The notes under the pieces are model-generated. The model had not been told where the DNA came from. It was given only the letters and a program-made list of their open reading frames with translations, and ran no database searches. Positions 16,075 to 24,610 of a DNA stretch of 64,000 bases are shown one piece after another. The position numbers and the translations under genes are program-made. The stretch's first letter is position 1, and each line of letters starts with the position of its first letter. This stretch comes from Pseudomonas viridiflava (GTDB lineage Bacteria > Pseudomonadota > Gammaproteobacteria > Pseudomonadales > Pseudomonadaceae): NCBI RefSeq assembly GCF_900582195.1, contig NZ_UTHA01000091.1, forward strand, positions 57,451-121,450. The letters run 5' to 3'.

Positions 16075-17448
16075 TTACGCCACCACGCGATAACACGGCA
16101 CATACGCCGCGCCACCCGGCAGTTTCATCCGGTGCTGGGCGACGAAAGCTTTGAGTAGCGCATCCAGCGGTTGCATGATCGCCGCATCACCACGGATCTG
16201 ATACGGCCCGTGTTCTTCGATCAGGCGAATGCCCTTGTCCTTGACGTTGCCGGCGACGATGCCCGAGAACGCCCGACGCAGGTTGGCCGCGAGTTCGTGC
16301 GGTGGCTGGTCGCGGTGCAGTTTGAGGTTGGCCATGTTTTCGTGGGTCGGGTCGAACGGACGCTGGAAGCCTTCGTCGATTTTCAGCAACCAGTTGAAGT
16401 GGAACGCATCGTTGCGCTCGCGGCGGAACTGCTTCACCGCTTTCAGGCCTTGAGTCATCTGCCGCGCCACTTCGGCCGGGTCGTCGATGATGATCTCGTA
16501 GTGCTGCTTGGCCGCTTCGCCGAGAGTGGCGATGACGAAAGCGTCGAGTTGTTCCAGATACGGCGCGGCGTGTTTCGGCCCGGTGAGGATCACCGGGAAC
16601 GGCAGGCCTTTGTTGTCCGGGTGCATCAGGATGCCGAGCAGGTAGAGGAACTCCTCCGCCGTACCAGCGCCGCCCGGGAAAATGATGATGCCGTGGCCAA
16701 CCCGCACGAACGCTTCCAGACGTTTCTCGATGTCCGGCAGGATCACCAGTTCGTTGACGATCGGGTTTGGCGCTTCGGCGGCGATAATGCCCGGCTCGGT
16801 CAAACCGAGATAACGACCGCCATGAATACGCTGTTTGGCGTGGGCGATGGTCGCGCCTTTCATTGGGCCTTTCATCACGCCGGGGCCGCAGCCAGTGCAA
16901 ATGTCGAGGCTGCGCAGGCCGAGTTCGTGGCCGACTTTCTTGGTGTATTTGTATTCTTCGGTGTTGATCGAGTGACCGCCCCAGCACACGACGATTTTCG
17001 GCTCGACACCCGGACGCAGGGTGCGCGCGTTGCGCAGCAGGTGGAAAACGTAGTCGCTGATGCCTTGCGAGGTGGTCAGGTCAATGCGTTGGCTGTCGAG
17101 TTCGTTTTCGGTGTAGACGATGTCGCGCAGGGCGCTGAAGAGCATTTCGCGGGTGCTGGCGATCATTTCGCCATCGACGAAAGCGTCGGCCGGAGCGTTT
17201 AGCAGCTCCAGGCGTACGCCGCGATCCTGTTGGTGAATGCGGATTTCGAAGTCTTTATAGGCTTCGAGAATGGTCTTGGCGTTATCGACATGGGCGCCGG
17301 TGTTGAGGATGGCCAGGGCGCACTGGCGGAAGAGGGTGTAGGTGCTGCCGGATCCGGCTTCGCTCAGTTGCTGAACTTCACGTTGAGAAAGGGTTTCCAG
17401 GCTGCCTTTCGGGCTGACCGAGGCATTGATTACGTGTCGTTGGGTCAT
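16075..17448 (-). CDS. ppnN: Nucleotide 5'-monophosphate nucleosidase PpnN (LOG family)
   Basis: A 457-residue cytoplasmic enzyme of the YgdH/PpnN family that hydrolyses purine and pyrimidine nucleoside 5'-monophosphates to base and ribose 5-phosphate, linked to (p)ppGpp-controlled nucleotide salvage. The central LOG domain shows CTGCGPGVMKGPMKGA (about residue 184 onwards) and the catalytic PGGAGTAEEF motif (about 258-267). The extended N- and C-terminal domains that distinguish PpnN from short LOG proteins are present, and the length agrees with the E. coli enzyme (454). It stands alone, with no obvious operon partner. Confidence 0.93.
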   Translation of the reverse strand: MTQRHVINASVSPKGSLETLSQREVQQLSEAGSGSTYTLFRQCALAILNTGAHVDNAKTILEAYKDFEIRIHQQDRGVRLELLNAPADAFVDGEMIASTREMLFSALRDIVYTENELDSQRIDLTTSQGISDYVFHLLRNARTLRPGVEPKIVVCWGGHSINTEEYKYTKKVGHELGLRSLDICTGCGPGVMKGPMKGATIAHAKQRIHGGRYLGLTEPGIIAAEAPNPIVNELVILPDIEKRLEAFVRVGHGIIIFPGGAGTAEEFLYLLGILMHPDNKGLPFPVILTGPKHAAPYLEQLDAFVIATLGEAAKQHYEIIIDDPAEVARQMTQGLKAVKQFRRERNDAFHFNWLLKIDEGFQRPFDPTHENMANLKLHRDQPPHELAANLRRAFSGIVAGNVKDKGIRLIEEHGPYQIRGDAAIMQPLDALLKAFVAQHRMKLPGGAAYVPCYRVVA

Positions 17449-17672
17449 GCAATGATCCTTAAAACGATGTCATCCCAAAACCAGGCGGATGGCATCCGAA
17501 TAGTGTGTATCCATGAATGAAGATGGCACGATCTGCGCTGTACCGCCATGTCCCCGTTGGACGCTGAAAAGATGAAAAGGAGCCCCAGCATAGCTAAATC
17601 CGCGCTAGAGGCGATAATGCGCCGGCCGGTTTTTTCAGTAAGCCCTTTTGTCGCTCAAGGAAGTCATTTGTG

Positions 17673-18200
17673 ATGTTCGAGATTCAGCCGATGGACGCCG
17701 CCACTTTTCGCCAGCAGACCCGCCGCAGCACGATCATCATCGCCGTGCTGTTCCTTGTGCTGGCGATGCTGTTTTCCAGCGTGGCGGTGGCGCTGTTCGG
17801 CGAGCCAGACGGCGATAACCTGCGCTTCAATGTCGGCGGGGTGTTTGTCGCATTTTTGCTGACTGCCGCGTTATTGCGCGGGCGCTTCTGGAATCAGGGC
17901 TGGATGGCGCCAGCGGTGTACAGCTGGCGGCTCAAGCGCAGCCTGATGAGCATCACCAATGTGATGCACAACGTGACTTCGGCGGTGGAGCAGAACGATC
18001 CGACGGCGATGAAGGTTCTGCGTTTCTACCACTTGGGGTTGACGCAAATGCACGAACTGGACGGCAATTCCAGCGATCATGGGCAACTGTGGCGCGAAGC
18101 CGAGGCGCACAAGGCGCGGATGCAGGCGCTGGGACTCGATACCGAGCAGACGCGCCTGGATCCGGCCTGGCTGGAAACCTTAAAGCCGATGTCGCGCTGA
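17673..18200 (+). CDS. DUF3087 family membrane protein
   Basis: A 175-residue protein with two hydrophobic segments (about residues 22-43 and 56-72) and a soluble C-terminal half (VYSWRLKRSLMSI onwards, LRFYHLGLTQMHELD). This is the layout of DUF3087, a small family typical of gamma-proteobacteria without a known role. CAAGGAAG precedes the overlapping GTG/ATG pair; I use ATG 17673. It ends one base before the stop of the convergent DUF2784 gene. Confidence 0.82.
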   Translation: MFEIQPMDAATFRQQTRRSTIIIAVLFLVLAMLFSSVAVALFGEPDGDNLRFNVGGVFVAFLLTAALLRGRFWNQGWMAPAVYSWRLKRSLMSITNVMHNVTSAVEQNDPTAMKVLRFYHLGLTQMHELDGNSSDHGQLWREAEAHKARMQALGLDTEQTRLDPAWLETLKPMSR

Positions 18201-18575
18201 TTACAGCGCGCGACGCAACCTCCACGAACGAATCAAGCGGCCATACACCAACAGGTTGATCGCCAGCACCACGCTGCCGAGCGCCAGTTGAATCTGTGGG
18301 GTGAGCCCGGCCGGGTAGATGATCGGCCAGATGTAATGTTCGATGAAGCCGCCAGCGTATTCCGTCTGCCCGGCGGCGTGGCGCATGAGGTTTTCCCAGT
18401 AGGTCAGCGGGCACGTCAAGTGCAACACTTCGACCGCCACACCCCAGGCAGCGGCCGGCAAATGCAGCCACATCACCCGTGGCCATTTGAGGACCAGCAG
18501 CCCGCCAAACAGCACGAACAGAATGAAGGACAAATGAAACAGCACCAGCCCGTCGGCTGCGATTCGGTACAGCAT
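18201..18575 (-). CDS. DUF2784 family membrane protein
   Basis: A 124-residue inner-membrane protein with three to four hydrophobic helices. Family marks are DGLVLFHLSFILFVLFGG (about residues 8-25), a Cys in HLTCPLTYWEN (about 52-62) and GGFIEHYIWPIIYP (about 74-87). No function is established for DUF2784. It converges with DUF3087 with no gap between the two stop codons, so the transcripts overlap. Confidence 0.85.
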   Translation of the reverse strand: MLYRIAADGLVLFHLSFILFVLFGGLLVLKWPRVMWLHLPAAAWGVAVEVLHLTCPLTYWENLMRHAAGQTEYAGGFIEHYIWPIIYPAGLTPQIQLALGSVVLAINLLVYGRLIRSWRLRRAL

Positions 18576-18761
18576 GTCGTCTCCCTGACGCGGTTGTGAA
18601 TGGCGCTATGTTACGCCGCTCCGCGCATTAGAGGTCAGTGCGATAATCAGTGAATTGCGCGCGCATCCGGTCGATTTCCCACAAGTGCGCAAGATTGTTC
18701 AAGCCAGGAAGACGAAATGGCTGGCACAGTCTTCGACCGTTTTCCTGGTTGAAGAACGTTT

Positions 18762-19460
18762 ATGTCTGATTCACTTATGCCGCGCAGTGCGTTCCTTCGC
18801 GGCGCTGCGGCGATCATGCCGTTGTCTCTGGCTACCGCGCCTTGGGGGCTGCTGGCCGGCTCCATGGCGATCGAGGCCAACCTCACGCCGCTGCAAGGGC
18901 AGGGTTTGTCGGGCATCGTGTTTGCCGGTGCGGCGCAATTGGTGGCGATCGGCATGCTCAAGGGCGGGGCGGGGATTTTTTCGATTTTGCTGACCACGCT
19001 GCTGCTGACGTCGCAGCACTTGCTCTATGGCATGAGCCTGCGTTCGGTGATTTCGCCGCTGCCGGGGCGCTGGCGAGCAGGTCTGGGTTTTTTGCTCACC
19101 GATGAGTTATTCGCACTGACCAGTCAACATGATCGCCAGCAGTTCAATCGCTGGTATGCGCTGGGCGTTGGCCTGACGTTCTACATCGCGTGGAACCTGT
19201 TCACCCTGGCCGGCATTGTCCTCGGCAGCAGTATTCCGGGGCTTGAGCACTTGGGGCTGGATTTCTCGATTGCCGCCACGTTTATCGCGTTGATCACGCC
19301 GGTGGTGCGTAACGTACCGACGGTAGTGTGCGTGGCAGTGTCGCTGTTTTGTTCGGTGCTGTTCAGTTATTGGCAATGGGGTTCGGCGCTGGTGGTGTCC
19401 GGACTGGCTGGAATGAGCGCTGGGTTTATCTGCAACAAGCTGTATCGGGAGCGCACATGA
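18762..19460 (+). CDS. azlC: AzlC-type branched-chain amino acid exporter, large subunit
   Basis: A 232-residue membrane protein of the AzlC/YgaZ family, which with AzlD exports branched-chain amino acids or analogues. Conserved parts are the early MPLSLATAPWGLLAGSMA region, GLSGIVFAGAAQLVAIGML (about residues 48-66) and LTTLLLTSQHLLYGMSLR (about 78-95). The charged LTDELFALTS loop is also typical. Its stop overlaps the azlD start by four bases. No regulator (Lrp/AsnC or LysR) is adjacent. A ribosome site before ATG 18762 is weak (GAAG). Confidence 0.9.
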   Translation: MSDSLMPRSAFLRGAAAIMPLSLATAPWGLLAGSMAIEANLTPLQGQGLSGIVFAGAAQLVAIGMLKGGAGIFSILLTTLLLTSQHLLYGMSLRSVISPLPGRWRAGLGFLLTDELFALTSQHDRQQFNRWYALGVGLTFYIAWNLFTLAGIVLGSSIPGLEHLGLDFSIAATFIALITPVVRNVPTVVCVAVSLFCSVLFSYWQWGSALVVSGLAGMSAGFICNKLYRERT

Positions 19461-19771
19461 TGATTTGGGCGGTGATTTTTGGCATGGGGCTTCTGGTGTT
19501 CTTCAATCGCTACGTGTTTCTCGAACCGCGTTTACCGGTACGTTTGAGCAGCAATGCGCGGCAGTTCCTCGGTTTTGCAGTACCGGGGATGCTTACCGCG
19601 ATCTGTGGGCCAATTGTCTTCATGCCCGACAGACAGCTGAACCTGCAGTGGGACAATCCGTACCTGCTCAGTTCGCTGGTGGCGATCGCTCTGGTGATCT
19701 ACACGCGCAGTACTTTGCTCAGCATGTTGCTGAGCATGGCGTTCTTCTTTTTGCTGCGCTGGTGGCTGTAA
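19457..19771 (+). CDS. azlD: AzlD-type exporter, small subunit
   Basis: A 104-residue membrane protein with three to four helices, the partner of AzlC. The NRYVFLEPRLPVRLSSNARQFLGFAVPGMLTA segment near residues 17-48 matches the family's conserved cytoplasmic loop. ATG 19457 overlaps the azlC stop in an ATGA arrangement, which decides the start although the frame is open upstream. Confidence 0.88.
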   Translation: MMIWAVIFGMGLLVFFNRYVFLEPRLPVRLSSNARQFLGFAVPGMLTAICGPIVFMPDRQLNLQWDNPYLLSSLVAIALVIYTRSTLLSMLLSMAFFFLLRWWL

Positions 19772-19834
19772 GTCGGCGGCTGCGAATTGTTCTACGCTGT
19801 AAGGATATGGGTTGTTTCTGACAGTGAGGTGAAC

Positions 19835-19981
19835 ATGGCGAATGAGCAGAATCGTCCGGATGAGGACGATGAACCGACCGAAGAAGAGATTGAGCGCCAG
19901 AAACGAAGTGAGAAGACCTGGAAGCACGACGATAGTAGAGAGCTATCGGAGCGTGACCGGGAGCAGCCATTGAAACCTTGA
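19835..19981 (+). CDS. Small acidic hydrophilic protein, unknown function
   Basis: A 48-residue protein that is almost entirely charged (MANEQNRPDEDDEPTEEEI, then Lys/Arg-rich), probably unfolded or a single helix. A strong ribosome site (GAGGTGA) lies 4-10 bases before ATG 19835, and a good terminator follows 12 bases after the stop, so it looks like a real short gene rather than chance. Similar short proteins are common in Pseudomonas genomes. No function can be assigned. Confidence 0.65.
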   Translation: MANEQNRPDEDDEPTEEEIERQKRSEKTWKHDDSRELSERDREQPLKP

Positions 19982-19992
19982 TTGATGCGCGC

Positions 19993-20033
19993 AAAAAAGC
20001 CCCGTGACCAACGTGACCAACGGGGCTTTTTTT
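19993..20033. terminator. Rho-independent terminator, bidirectional
   Basis: AAAAAAGCCCCGT and ACGGGGCTTTTTTT form a 12 bp stem around GACCAACGTGACCA. Runs of T on one side and A on the other allow use from both directions. It serves the small acidic gene on the plus strand and the convergent 95-residue gene on the minus strand. Confidence 0.85.
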
Positions 20034-20039
20034 GTTGTT

Positions 20040-20327
20040 TCAGAGATCGTCTAACTGCGTGAAATCGGGGTGTGTGGCCCGATATCCCAAGGTTCGATCA
20101 ATCCACGCACTCAGCTCGTTGACCATCACCGGCGCTTGGCCGGGATACCCTTCAAGGGTGGTGTGCAGGATGCGCTCGATATCGGGTACGGCACGCAGGT
20201 TTCGGGTCTTGATGTAGTGGCCGATAAAACAGTCGAGTTCAAAGCGTTCTGTCATGGACAGATAAATACACTCCAGGCCGCTGACCTGTTTGATTGCAAA
20301 ATCGTCGCGCAACTTATTTCTCTGCAA
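20040..20327 (-). CDS. Hypothetical protein, 95 residues
   Basis: A soluble protein without signal or membrane segments (MQRNKLRDDFAIK start; middle part ERFELDCFIGHYIKTRNLR; C-terminal DRTLGYRATHPDF). It has the composition of a real protein, ends just inside a shared terminator and has a promoter-like region with palindromes upstream. I do not recognise a domain. Confidence 0.6.
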   Translation of the reverse strand: MQRNKLRDDFAIKQVSGLECIYLSMTERFELDCFIGHYIKTRNLRAVPDIERILHTTLEGYPGQAPVMVNELSAWIDRTLGYRATHPDFTQLDDL

Positions 20328-20357
20328 GGCTTGTAAACGTTAGGGGATTCCTGGTTT

Positions 20358-20385
20358 GTTGACTCTTTGGTCAACTGGTATACCA
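20358..20385 (-). promoter_or_regulatory. Adjacent palindromes upstream of the 95-residue gene
   Basis: GTTGAC-N6-GTCAAC is directly followed by TGGTATACCA, about 30-60 bases before the start codon at 20327. TGGTATACCA is the kind of core bound by GntR-family (FCD subgroup) regulators. No such regulator is in the window, so the site assignment is inference. Confidence 0.35.
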
Positions 20386-20587
20386 AATGGAAATGCGGCG
20401 CGCATGCTAGCCGTAGTGCATCTAAATGTATGTATGACAGTTGAAATGTCAGACAGGCGGTTAGTTGGTTCGAACGTCTGTTTTATGTGCGCCGTCTCAA
20501 AAATGAAACAGGGTTTGTAACGACTGTGATTCGGTTTATGAGTTGCTAAAGTTTGCAATGGTTTTATTTCTTATAACGCTGCGTCAA

Positions 20588-20616
20588 AAGATCGCAGCCT
20601 TCGGCAGCTCCTACAT
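20588..20616. repeat. Short Pseudomonas intergenic repeat (GATCGCAGCCTTCGGCAGC type)
   Basis: AAAGATCGCAGCCTTCGGCAGCTCCTAC is a second kind of dispersed extragenic repeat widespread in fluorescent pseudomonads, with an internal GCAGCC-TTCG-GGCAGC-like fold (GCTGCCGAAGGCTGC on the other strand). It appears once in this window. Confidence 0.6.
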
Positions 20617-20643
20617 TGATAAACGCGTGAAGTCGGCAAATGT

Positions 20644-21324
20644 TTAAGTCTGCTCGATAATCAAACTGGCCCCCTGATTGCGCACGTTACCGACAGCTTT
20701 GCCGACTTTGTACCATTCGAACACTTCGCTGCCTTCACCTTCGAATAGCAGCATTTGCTCGGCCCGTTCAACTGGCGTCGCCGGATCGAGCCACTCGCGC
20801 GCCAACTCTGCGCGGAACACAATCGGTCGGCGATCATGGATGTCGAGCATGCCGCCGACCGCATCGGCCGTGATGATCACGAAACCGTCGTCATCCCGGG
20901 CCGGCGTTGCGGCTGTCGGAAATTGTCCGATGGCAGCACAGAAAACCGCTCCGTGATCCGCACGACGAATCAGCCACGGTTGTCGGGTTTTGTCTTCGCT
21001 ATCGACCCATTCAAACCAGTTGTCCACGGGCACAATCAAACGATGTCGCCAGATCGCCCGGAAGAACGGGCCATGGGCGACTTTCTCCACCCGGGCGTTG
21101 ATCGATGGTGGGCGATCCTTGGCCCAATGCGGACGCCAGCCCCAGCGCAGATTGTCGGCATGCAGCTGTTGCCCTTGTTGATGCAGGACGGCCAGCGCGG
21201 TGGTTGGTGCCGCGTTGTAGCGATCGAGCGGCCCATCGCCAACGTGATTGATCAACGCGTCAGGAATGCTCAGCACGGCGACGAAGTCGTGAATGCCCCG
21301 GTACTGCGAGAGTCTTCCGCACAT
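20644..21324 (-). CDS. SRAP domain protein (YedK/HMCES family, abasic-site shield)
   Basis: A 226-residue SOS-response-associated peptidase family protein. The catalytic Cys is residue 2 (MCGRLSQ), which fixes the start at 21324 although the frame is open 21 codons upstream; Met1 must be removed. Further active-site parts are RYNAAPT near residue 35, NWFEWVD near 102 and DIHDRRPIVF near 160 (His). In E. coli and humans the protein crosslinks through Cys2 to abasic sites in single-stranded DNA and protects them. It stands between a repeat-containing spacer and an ABC permease on the same strand, 28 bases away. Confidence 0.92.
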   Translation of the reverse strand: MCGRLSQYRGIHDFVAVLSIPDALINHVGDGPLDRYNAAPTTALAVLHQQGQQLHADNLRWGWRPHWAKDRPPSINARVEKVAHGPFFRAIWRHRLIVPVDNWFEWVDSEDKTRQPWLIRRADHGAVFCAAIGQFPTAATPARDDDGFVIITADAVGGMLDIHDRRPIVFRAELAREWLDPATPVERAEQMLLFEGEGSEVFEWYKVGKAVGNVRNQGASLIIEQT

Positions 21325-21352
21325 AGGCCTATCTCCGGTTGGAGATTTCAGC

Positions 21353-22195
21353 TTAGTCGCTGGCGTCCTGCCCTGTGAACGTGTCACGCCAGCTCAGCCA
21401 GCGGCGTTCGAGCACGGCCAGCAAGCCGTCGCTGAGTTTACCCAGCAAAGCGAGGACGATAATCGCGGCCAGCACGATGTCCGGCCGCGAGGTTTCCCGG
21501 CCATCACTGAGCAGATACCCCAAACCTTTCGTAGCCGCGATCAGTTCGGCCGCCACCAGAAACATCCACGCCAGGCTCATGCCGCTGCGCAATCCGGTGA
21601 ACAGGCCGGGCAGGGCGGCCGGCAGCAATATCCGTCGCACCAATTGCAAGCGGCTGAAGCCATAGATGCGGCCGACCTCCACCAGCTTGCGATCAATGTT
21701 GCGAATGGCTGCGACGACATTGACGTAAACCGGAAAGAATGCGCCGATGGCGATCAAGACGATTTTCGAGGTCTCGTCGATGCCCAGCCACAACAGCAGC
21801 AGCGGCACCCAGGCCAGGCTCGGAATGGAACGCAAAGCGGCGAAAGTCGGTTCCAGATACGCCTCGGCTTCGCGGCTCAAACCAACCCAGGCAGCAAACA
21901 CCAGCGCGAGGCTGGCGCCGATGGAAAATCCCAGCAACACGCGGATCAGGCTGGCGCCAATGTGTTTCCACAGCGCACCCTCAGCGAGGTCGGTGAGGGT
22001 CAGGGCGATCTCGCTCGGCGCCGGCATCTGGTAGGACGGCAGCCAGCCGATGCGTACGATAATTTCCAGCGCGACAATGATCAGCAGTGGCAGGGCCAGG
22101 CCTTTGAGGCGGCGTTGCCATGTCGGACTGAGCCCCGTAGTGCGCTGGCGTGGCGCGGCGAACGGCGCGGGCAGGTCTTTGCTGTGAGTGGTCAT
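21353..22195 (-). CDS. ABC transporter permease, SsuC/TauC type
   Basis: A 280-residue inner-membrane permease with six hydrophobic segments and the BPD_transp_1 pattern. The cytoplasmic EAA-like loop, which docks the ATPase, is GRIYGFSRLQLVRRILLPAALPGLFTGL (about residues 175-202). The family imports sulfonates, taurine, nitrate or pyrimidine precursors. It lies downstream of a binding-protein gene on the same strand, with a stable hairpin between. No ATPase gene is present on either side, so the transporter must borrow one or is incomplete. Confidence 0.9.
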   Translation of the reverse strand: MTTHSKDLPAPFAAPRQRTTGLSPTWQRRLKGLALPLLIIVALEIIVRIGWLPSYQMPAPSEIALTLTDLAEGALWKHIGASLIRVLLGFSIGASLALVFAAWVGLSREAEAYLEPTFAALRSIPSLAWVPLLLLWLGIDETSKIVLIAIGAFFPVYVNVVAAIRNIDRKLVEVGRIYGFSRLQLVRRILLPAALPGLFTGLRSGMSLAWMFLVAAELIAATKGLGYLLSDGRETSRPDIVLAAIIVLALLGKLSDGLLAVLERRWLSWRDTFTGQDASD

Positions 22196-22215
22196 GATCT
22201 GGCTCCGCTCACGAC

Positions 22216-22238
22216 AAATCCGCGACGGGCGCGGATTT
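22216..22238 (-). promoter_or_regulatory. Intra-operon hairpin between binding protein and permease genes
   Basis: AAATCCGCG and CGCGGATTT pair over a five-base loop. Such a structure between a binding-protein gene and its permease is commonly used to keep the binding protein in excess by stabilising the upstream mRNA. There is only a weak T-run, so full termination is not expected. Confidence 0.5.
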
Positions 22239-22255
22239 ATTGTGAGACTGATCGG

Positions 22256-23236
22256 TTATTGGTGGGCGACGGCTTGTTGCACACCGCTGTCGAGCAATTG
22301 ATCGATGACTTGATCGACATTCACTCCACGGCGCACCAGCTCCTCAGAAACCAGAATCGGCGCCGCTGCCTTTGAAGCACTGATGTCCTGTTGGGTCAGT
22401 TGCGGGCTGCTCAGGTCAGTGCGCGACAGTTGCAACCTGGCCACGTCCAGCGGCAGGCCGGACTCCTTGGCGAGCAGGGCGGCGAATTCATCGGGATTTT
22501 TCAACGCCCAGTCGCGGGCCTGTTCGTAGGCTTTGATCACGGTGTCGATGGTCTGCGGGTGTTCTTTGGCGTACTGCTCTGTGACGCTGACCACGCCGTA
22601 ACTGTTGAACGCCGGGTTGCGATACAGCAGGCGCGAACCGGCCTGAACCTGGCTGGCGGCCATGTGCGGATCGAGTCCGGCCCAAGCGTCGACATCGCCT
22701 TTTTCCAGCGCGGTACGGCCATCCGGATGTTGCAGGTGGACCAGTTCCACGTCGTCTTTTTTCAGCCCGGCCTGTTGCAGGCTGCGCAGGGTGAACAGGT
22801 ACGGGTCGGTGCCTTTGGTGGCGGCGATCTTTTTGCCCTTGAGGTCGGCGACCGTCTGATACGGCGAATCCTTGCGTACCACAAGGGCGGTCCATTCGGC
22901 GCGGCTATAGACGTAGACGGATTTGATCGGGCTGCCGTTGGCGCGGCTCAGTACCGCAGCAAGGCTGGCGCTGGAGGCGAAGTCAACGCCGCCACTGTTC
23001 AAGTATTCCAGCGAGCGGTTGCTGCCCTGACTCAACACCCAGCTGACTTTGGTTTGCGGCAAGGCTTTTTCGAGGAAGCCGAAGTGCTTGAGTACCAGGC
23101 TGACCGGCGAGTAATAGGCGTAGTCGAGGTGTACTTCCGCTGGCGCCGTTTCTGCTGCCTGGGCGAGCGGTTGCAGGCTCAGCACCATAGCGCTGGCAGC
23201 CAGCAGGGTTGTGAGTCGGGGAAAGAACGATGTCAT
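22256..23236 (-). CDS. ABC transporter substrate-binding protein, aliphatic sulfonate (SsuA-like)
   Basis: A 326-residue periplasmic protein with signal peptide MTSFFPRLTTLLAASAMVLSLQPLAQA. The mature part follows the NMT1/SsuA pattern: YSPVSLVLKHFGFLEK near residue 45, ADLKGKKIAATKGTDPY near 140 and DAWAGLDPHMA near 190. The start at 23236 is chosen for the signal peptide; the frame continues 56 codons upstream through sequence that does not look coding. It pairs with the SsuC-type permease downstream. A second, related binding protein is transcribed divergently about 295 bases away. Sulfonate, taurine or a similar sulfur source is the likely ligand but not proven. Confidence 0.9.
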   Translation of the reverse strand: MTSFFPRLTTLLAASAMVLSLQPLAQAAETAPAEVHLDYAYYSPVSLVLKHFGFLEKALPQTKVSWVLSQGSNRSLEYLNSGGVDFASSASLAAVLSRANGSPIKSVYVYSRAEWTALVVRKDSPYQTVADLKGKKIAATKGTDPYLFTLRSLQQAGLKKDDVELVHLQHPDGRTALEKGDVDAWAGLDPHMAASQVQAGSRLLYRNPAFNSYGVVSVTEQYAKEHPQTIDTVIKAYEQARDWALKNPDEFAALLAKESGLPLDVARLQLSRTDLSSPQLTQQDISASKAAAPILVSEELVRRGVNVDQVIDQLLDSGVQQAVAHQ

Positions 23237-23531
23237 GGGGGCGCTCCGGCAAAGGCACAGGTTTCTTATGTCCAAAAAGATATTTTTATCGAATGCTTCC
23301 TGCATGATTGGAATATTGCAGGCTCTGTGCCATGTGCTTGAAAGCGCCGGTTTATAAGGCTTTGAAGGCTTGACGCAGGATTTCAGCTGTCGGCTAGGCA
23401 ACACTGTGGTTGGCCACTGTTGCTGTACACACAGTAGAAATCGCCAGTGATGAGCTTATGCATTAATCGAATTTCAAAACCAATAATCAAGAGCGTTATG
23501 GTCTATGCAATTCCCCTCTGCAGGACTCGTC

Positions 23532-24479
23532 ATGAAGCTTTCTCGTTTCCTACGCGATGCGCTGAGCGTTGCAATTTTTACTTCGTCACTTTCCTACGCA
23601 GCCGAGCCCTTGGTCCTGCACGTCGGCGATCAGAATTACTACAACATCCGTGCTTCGGTGGAGGCGTCCGGCGTGTTGAAAGACGCGCCTTATAGCGTTG
23701 ACTGGAAACACTTCCAGGCCGCTGCACCATTGGCTGAGGCGTTGCAGACTGGTTCACTGGATCTTGGCTTCCTTGGCGATTCCGGCTTTCTGTTTCTGGC
23801 CGCCAAACAGGCGCCGGTGAAATTGATCGGCGTATCACGGCAAAATCCCGACACCATCGCGCTGCTGGTGCCGAAGGATTCGCCGGTGAAAACCATCGCC
23901 GACTTGAAGGGCAAGAAGGTCGCTTATTGGCCCGGTGCCTGGAGTCAGCAGTTGACCTTGCGTGCGCTGGAGCAGGGCGGTCTGCCGGAAAACTACGTCG
24001 ACTTCGTCAAACTGATGCCGATCGATGCCGCCGCAGCTCTGCCCCAAGGCAGCATCGATGCCTTCCCGGTGTGGGAACCGTACATTTCCCAGCAGATCGT
24101 GTTCTCCGGTGCGCGGCCGATCCTGACCGCAAAGAATCTGATGCCGGGGCTCAGTGCTATCGCGGCATCGACGCCTTCCATTGAAAGCAAACGCGCAGCC
24201 ATTGCGGATTTTCTCGGGCGTTTGAAACAGGCGCGGGCGTGGGTCGACAGCCACACGGACGAATACGCCGATCTGTGGGCGAAGAAAGCCAATCTCGATC
24301 AGCAAGTGTCGCGCCACTGGTTGCGTCAGGCGCACATGACGGTCGGGCCGGTGGACCGGCAGGCCGCGACGGACCTGCAAAGCACCGCCGATTTCCTGTT
24401 CAAGGTGAAAGCGCTGCCAGCACCGTTGGTCACTGCCGCTATAATCGACACGTCGTTTCAGCAGGCATTGGCTCACTGA
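23532..24479 (+). CDS. ABC transporter substrate-binding protein, SsuA/NrtA family
   Basis: A 315-residue periplasmic binding protein with signal peptide MKLSRFLRDALSVAIFTSSLSYA (cleavage about residue 24). The mature fold has GSLDLGFLGDSGFLFLAA near residue 75, IADLKGKKVAYWPGAWSQQLT near 122 and GSIDAFPVWEPYI near 172. AGGA precedes ATG 23532, which I prefer to the upstream ATG 23505. It belongs to the same superfamily as the divergent SsuA-like gene but is clearly a different paralogue. It has no permease or ATPase next to it. Confidence 0.88.
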   Translation: MKLSRFLRDALSVAIFTSSLSYAAEPLVLHVGDQNYYNIRASVEASGVLKDAPYSVDWKHFQAAAPLAEALQTGSLDLGFLGDSGFLFLAAKQAPVKLIGVSRQNPDTIALLVPKDSPVKTIADLKGKKVAYWPGAWSQQLTLRALEQGGLPENYVDFVKLMPIDAAAALPQGSIDAFPVWEPYISQQIVFSGARPILTAKNLMPGLSAIAASTPSIESKRAAIADFLGRLKQARAWVDSHTDEYADLWAKKANLDQQVSRHWLRQAHMTVGPVDRQAATDLQSTADFLFKVKALPAPLVTAAIIDTSFQQALAH

Positions 24480-24610
24480 GCGAGCGCTGGAACCAAACCC
24501 TGTGTACCTTATCCAACCTCGGCTCGCGGATCGGAGCGCAAGGATGGATAAGGGCAAGGGAGTTTTGCCAATCGACAACGTGACGGCAGCCGCCGTGCTC
24601 AAGGCAAAAC

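Larger units (their letters stand above)
20328..20643. other. Intergenic region, 316 bases, with palindromes and a short repeat
   Basis: No convincing gene. A 219-base open frame on the minus strand (20340-20558) lacks a ribosome site and recognisable protein character. The region holds an inverted repeat GTTGAC-N6-GTCAAC (20358-20375), the palindrome TGGTATACCA (20376-20385) and a Pseudomonas-type repeat near 20590. It is A+T-richer than its surroundings. Confidence 0.5.

Noticed and set aside
20340..20558. 72-codon minus-strand ORF upstream of the 95-residue gene
   Set aside because: It covers the palindromic regulatory sites and lacks a start signal; more likely a promoter region.
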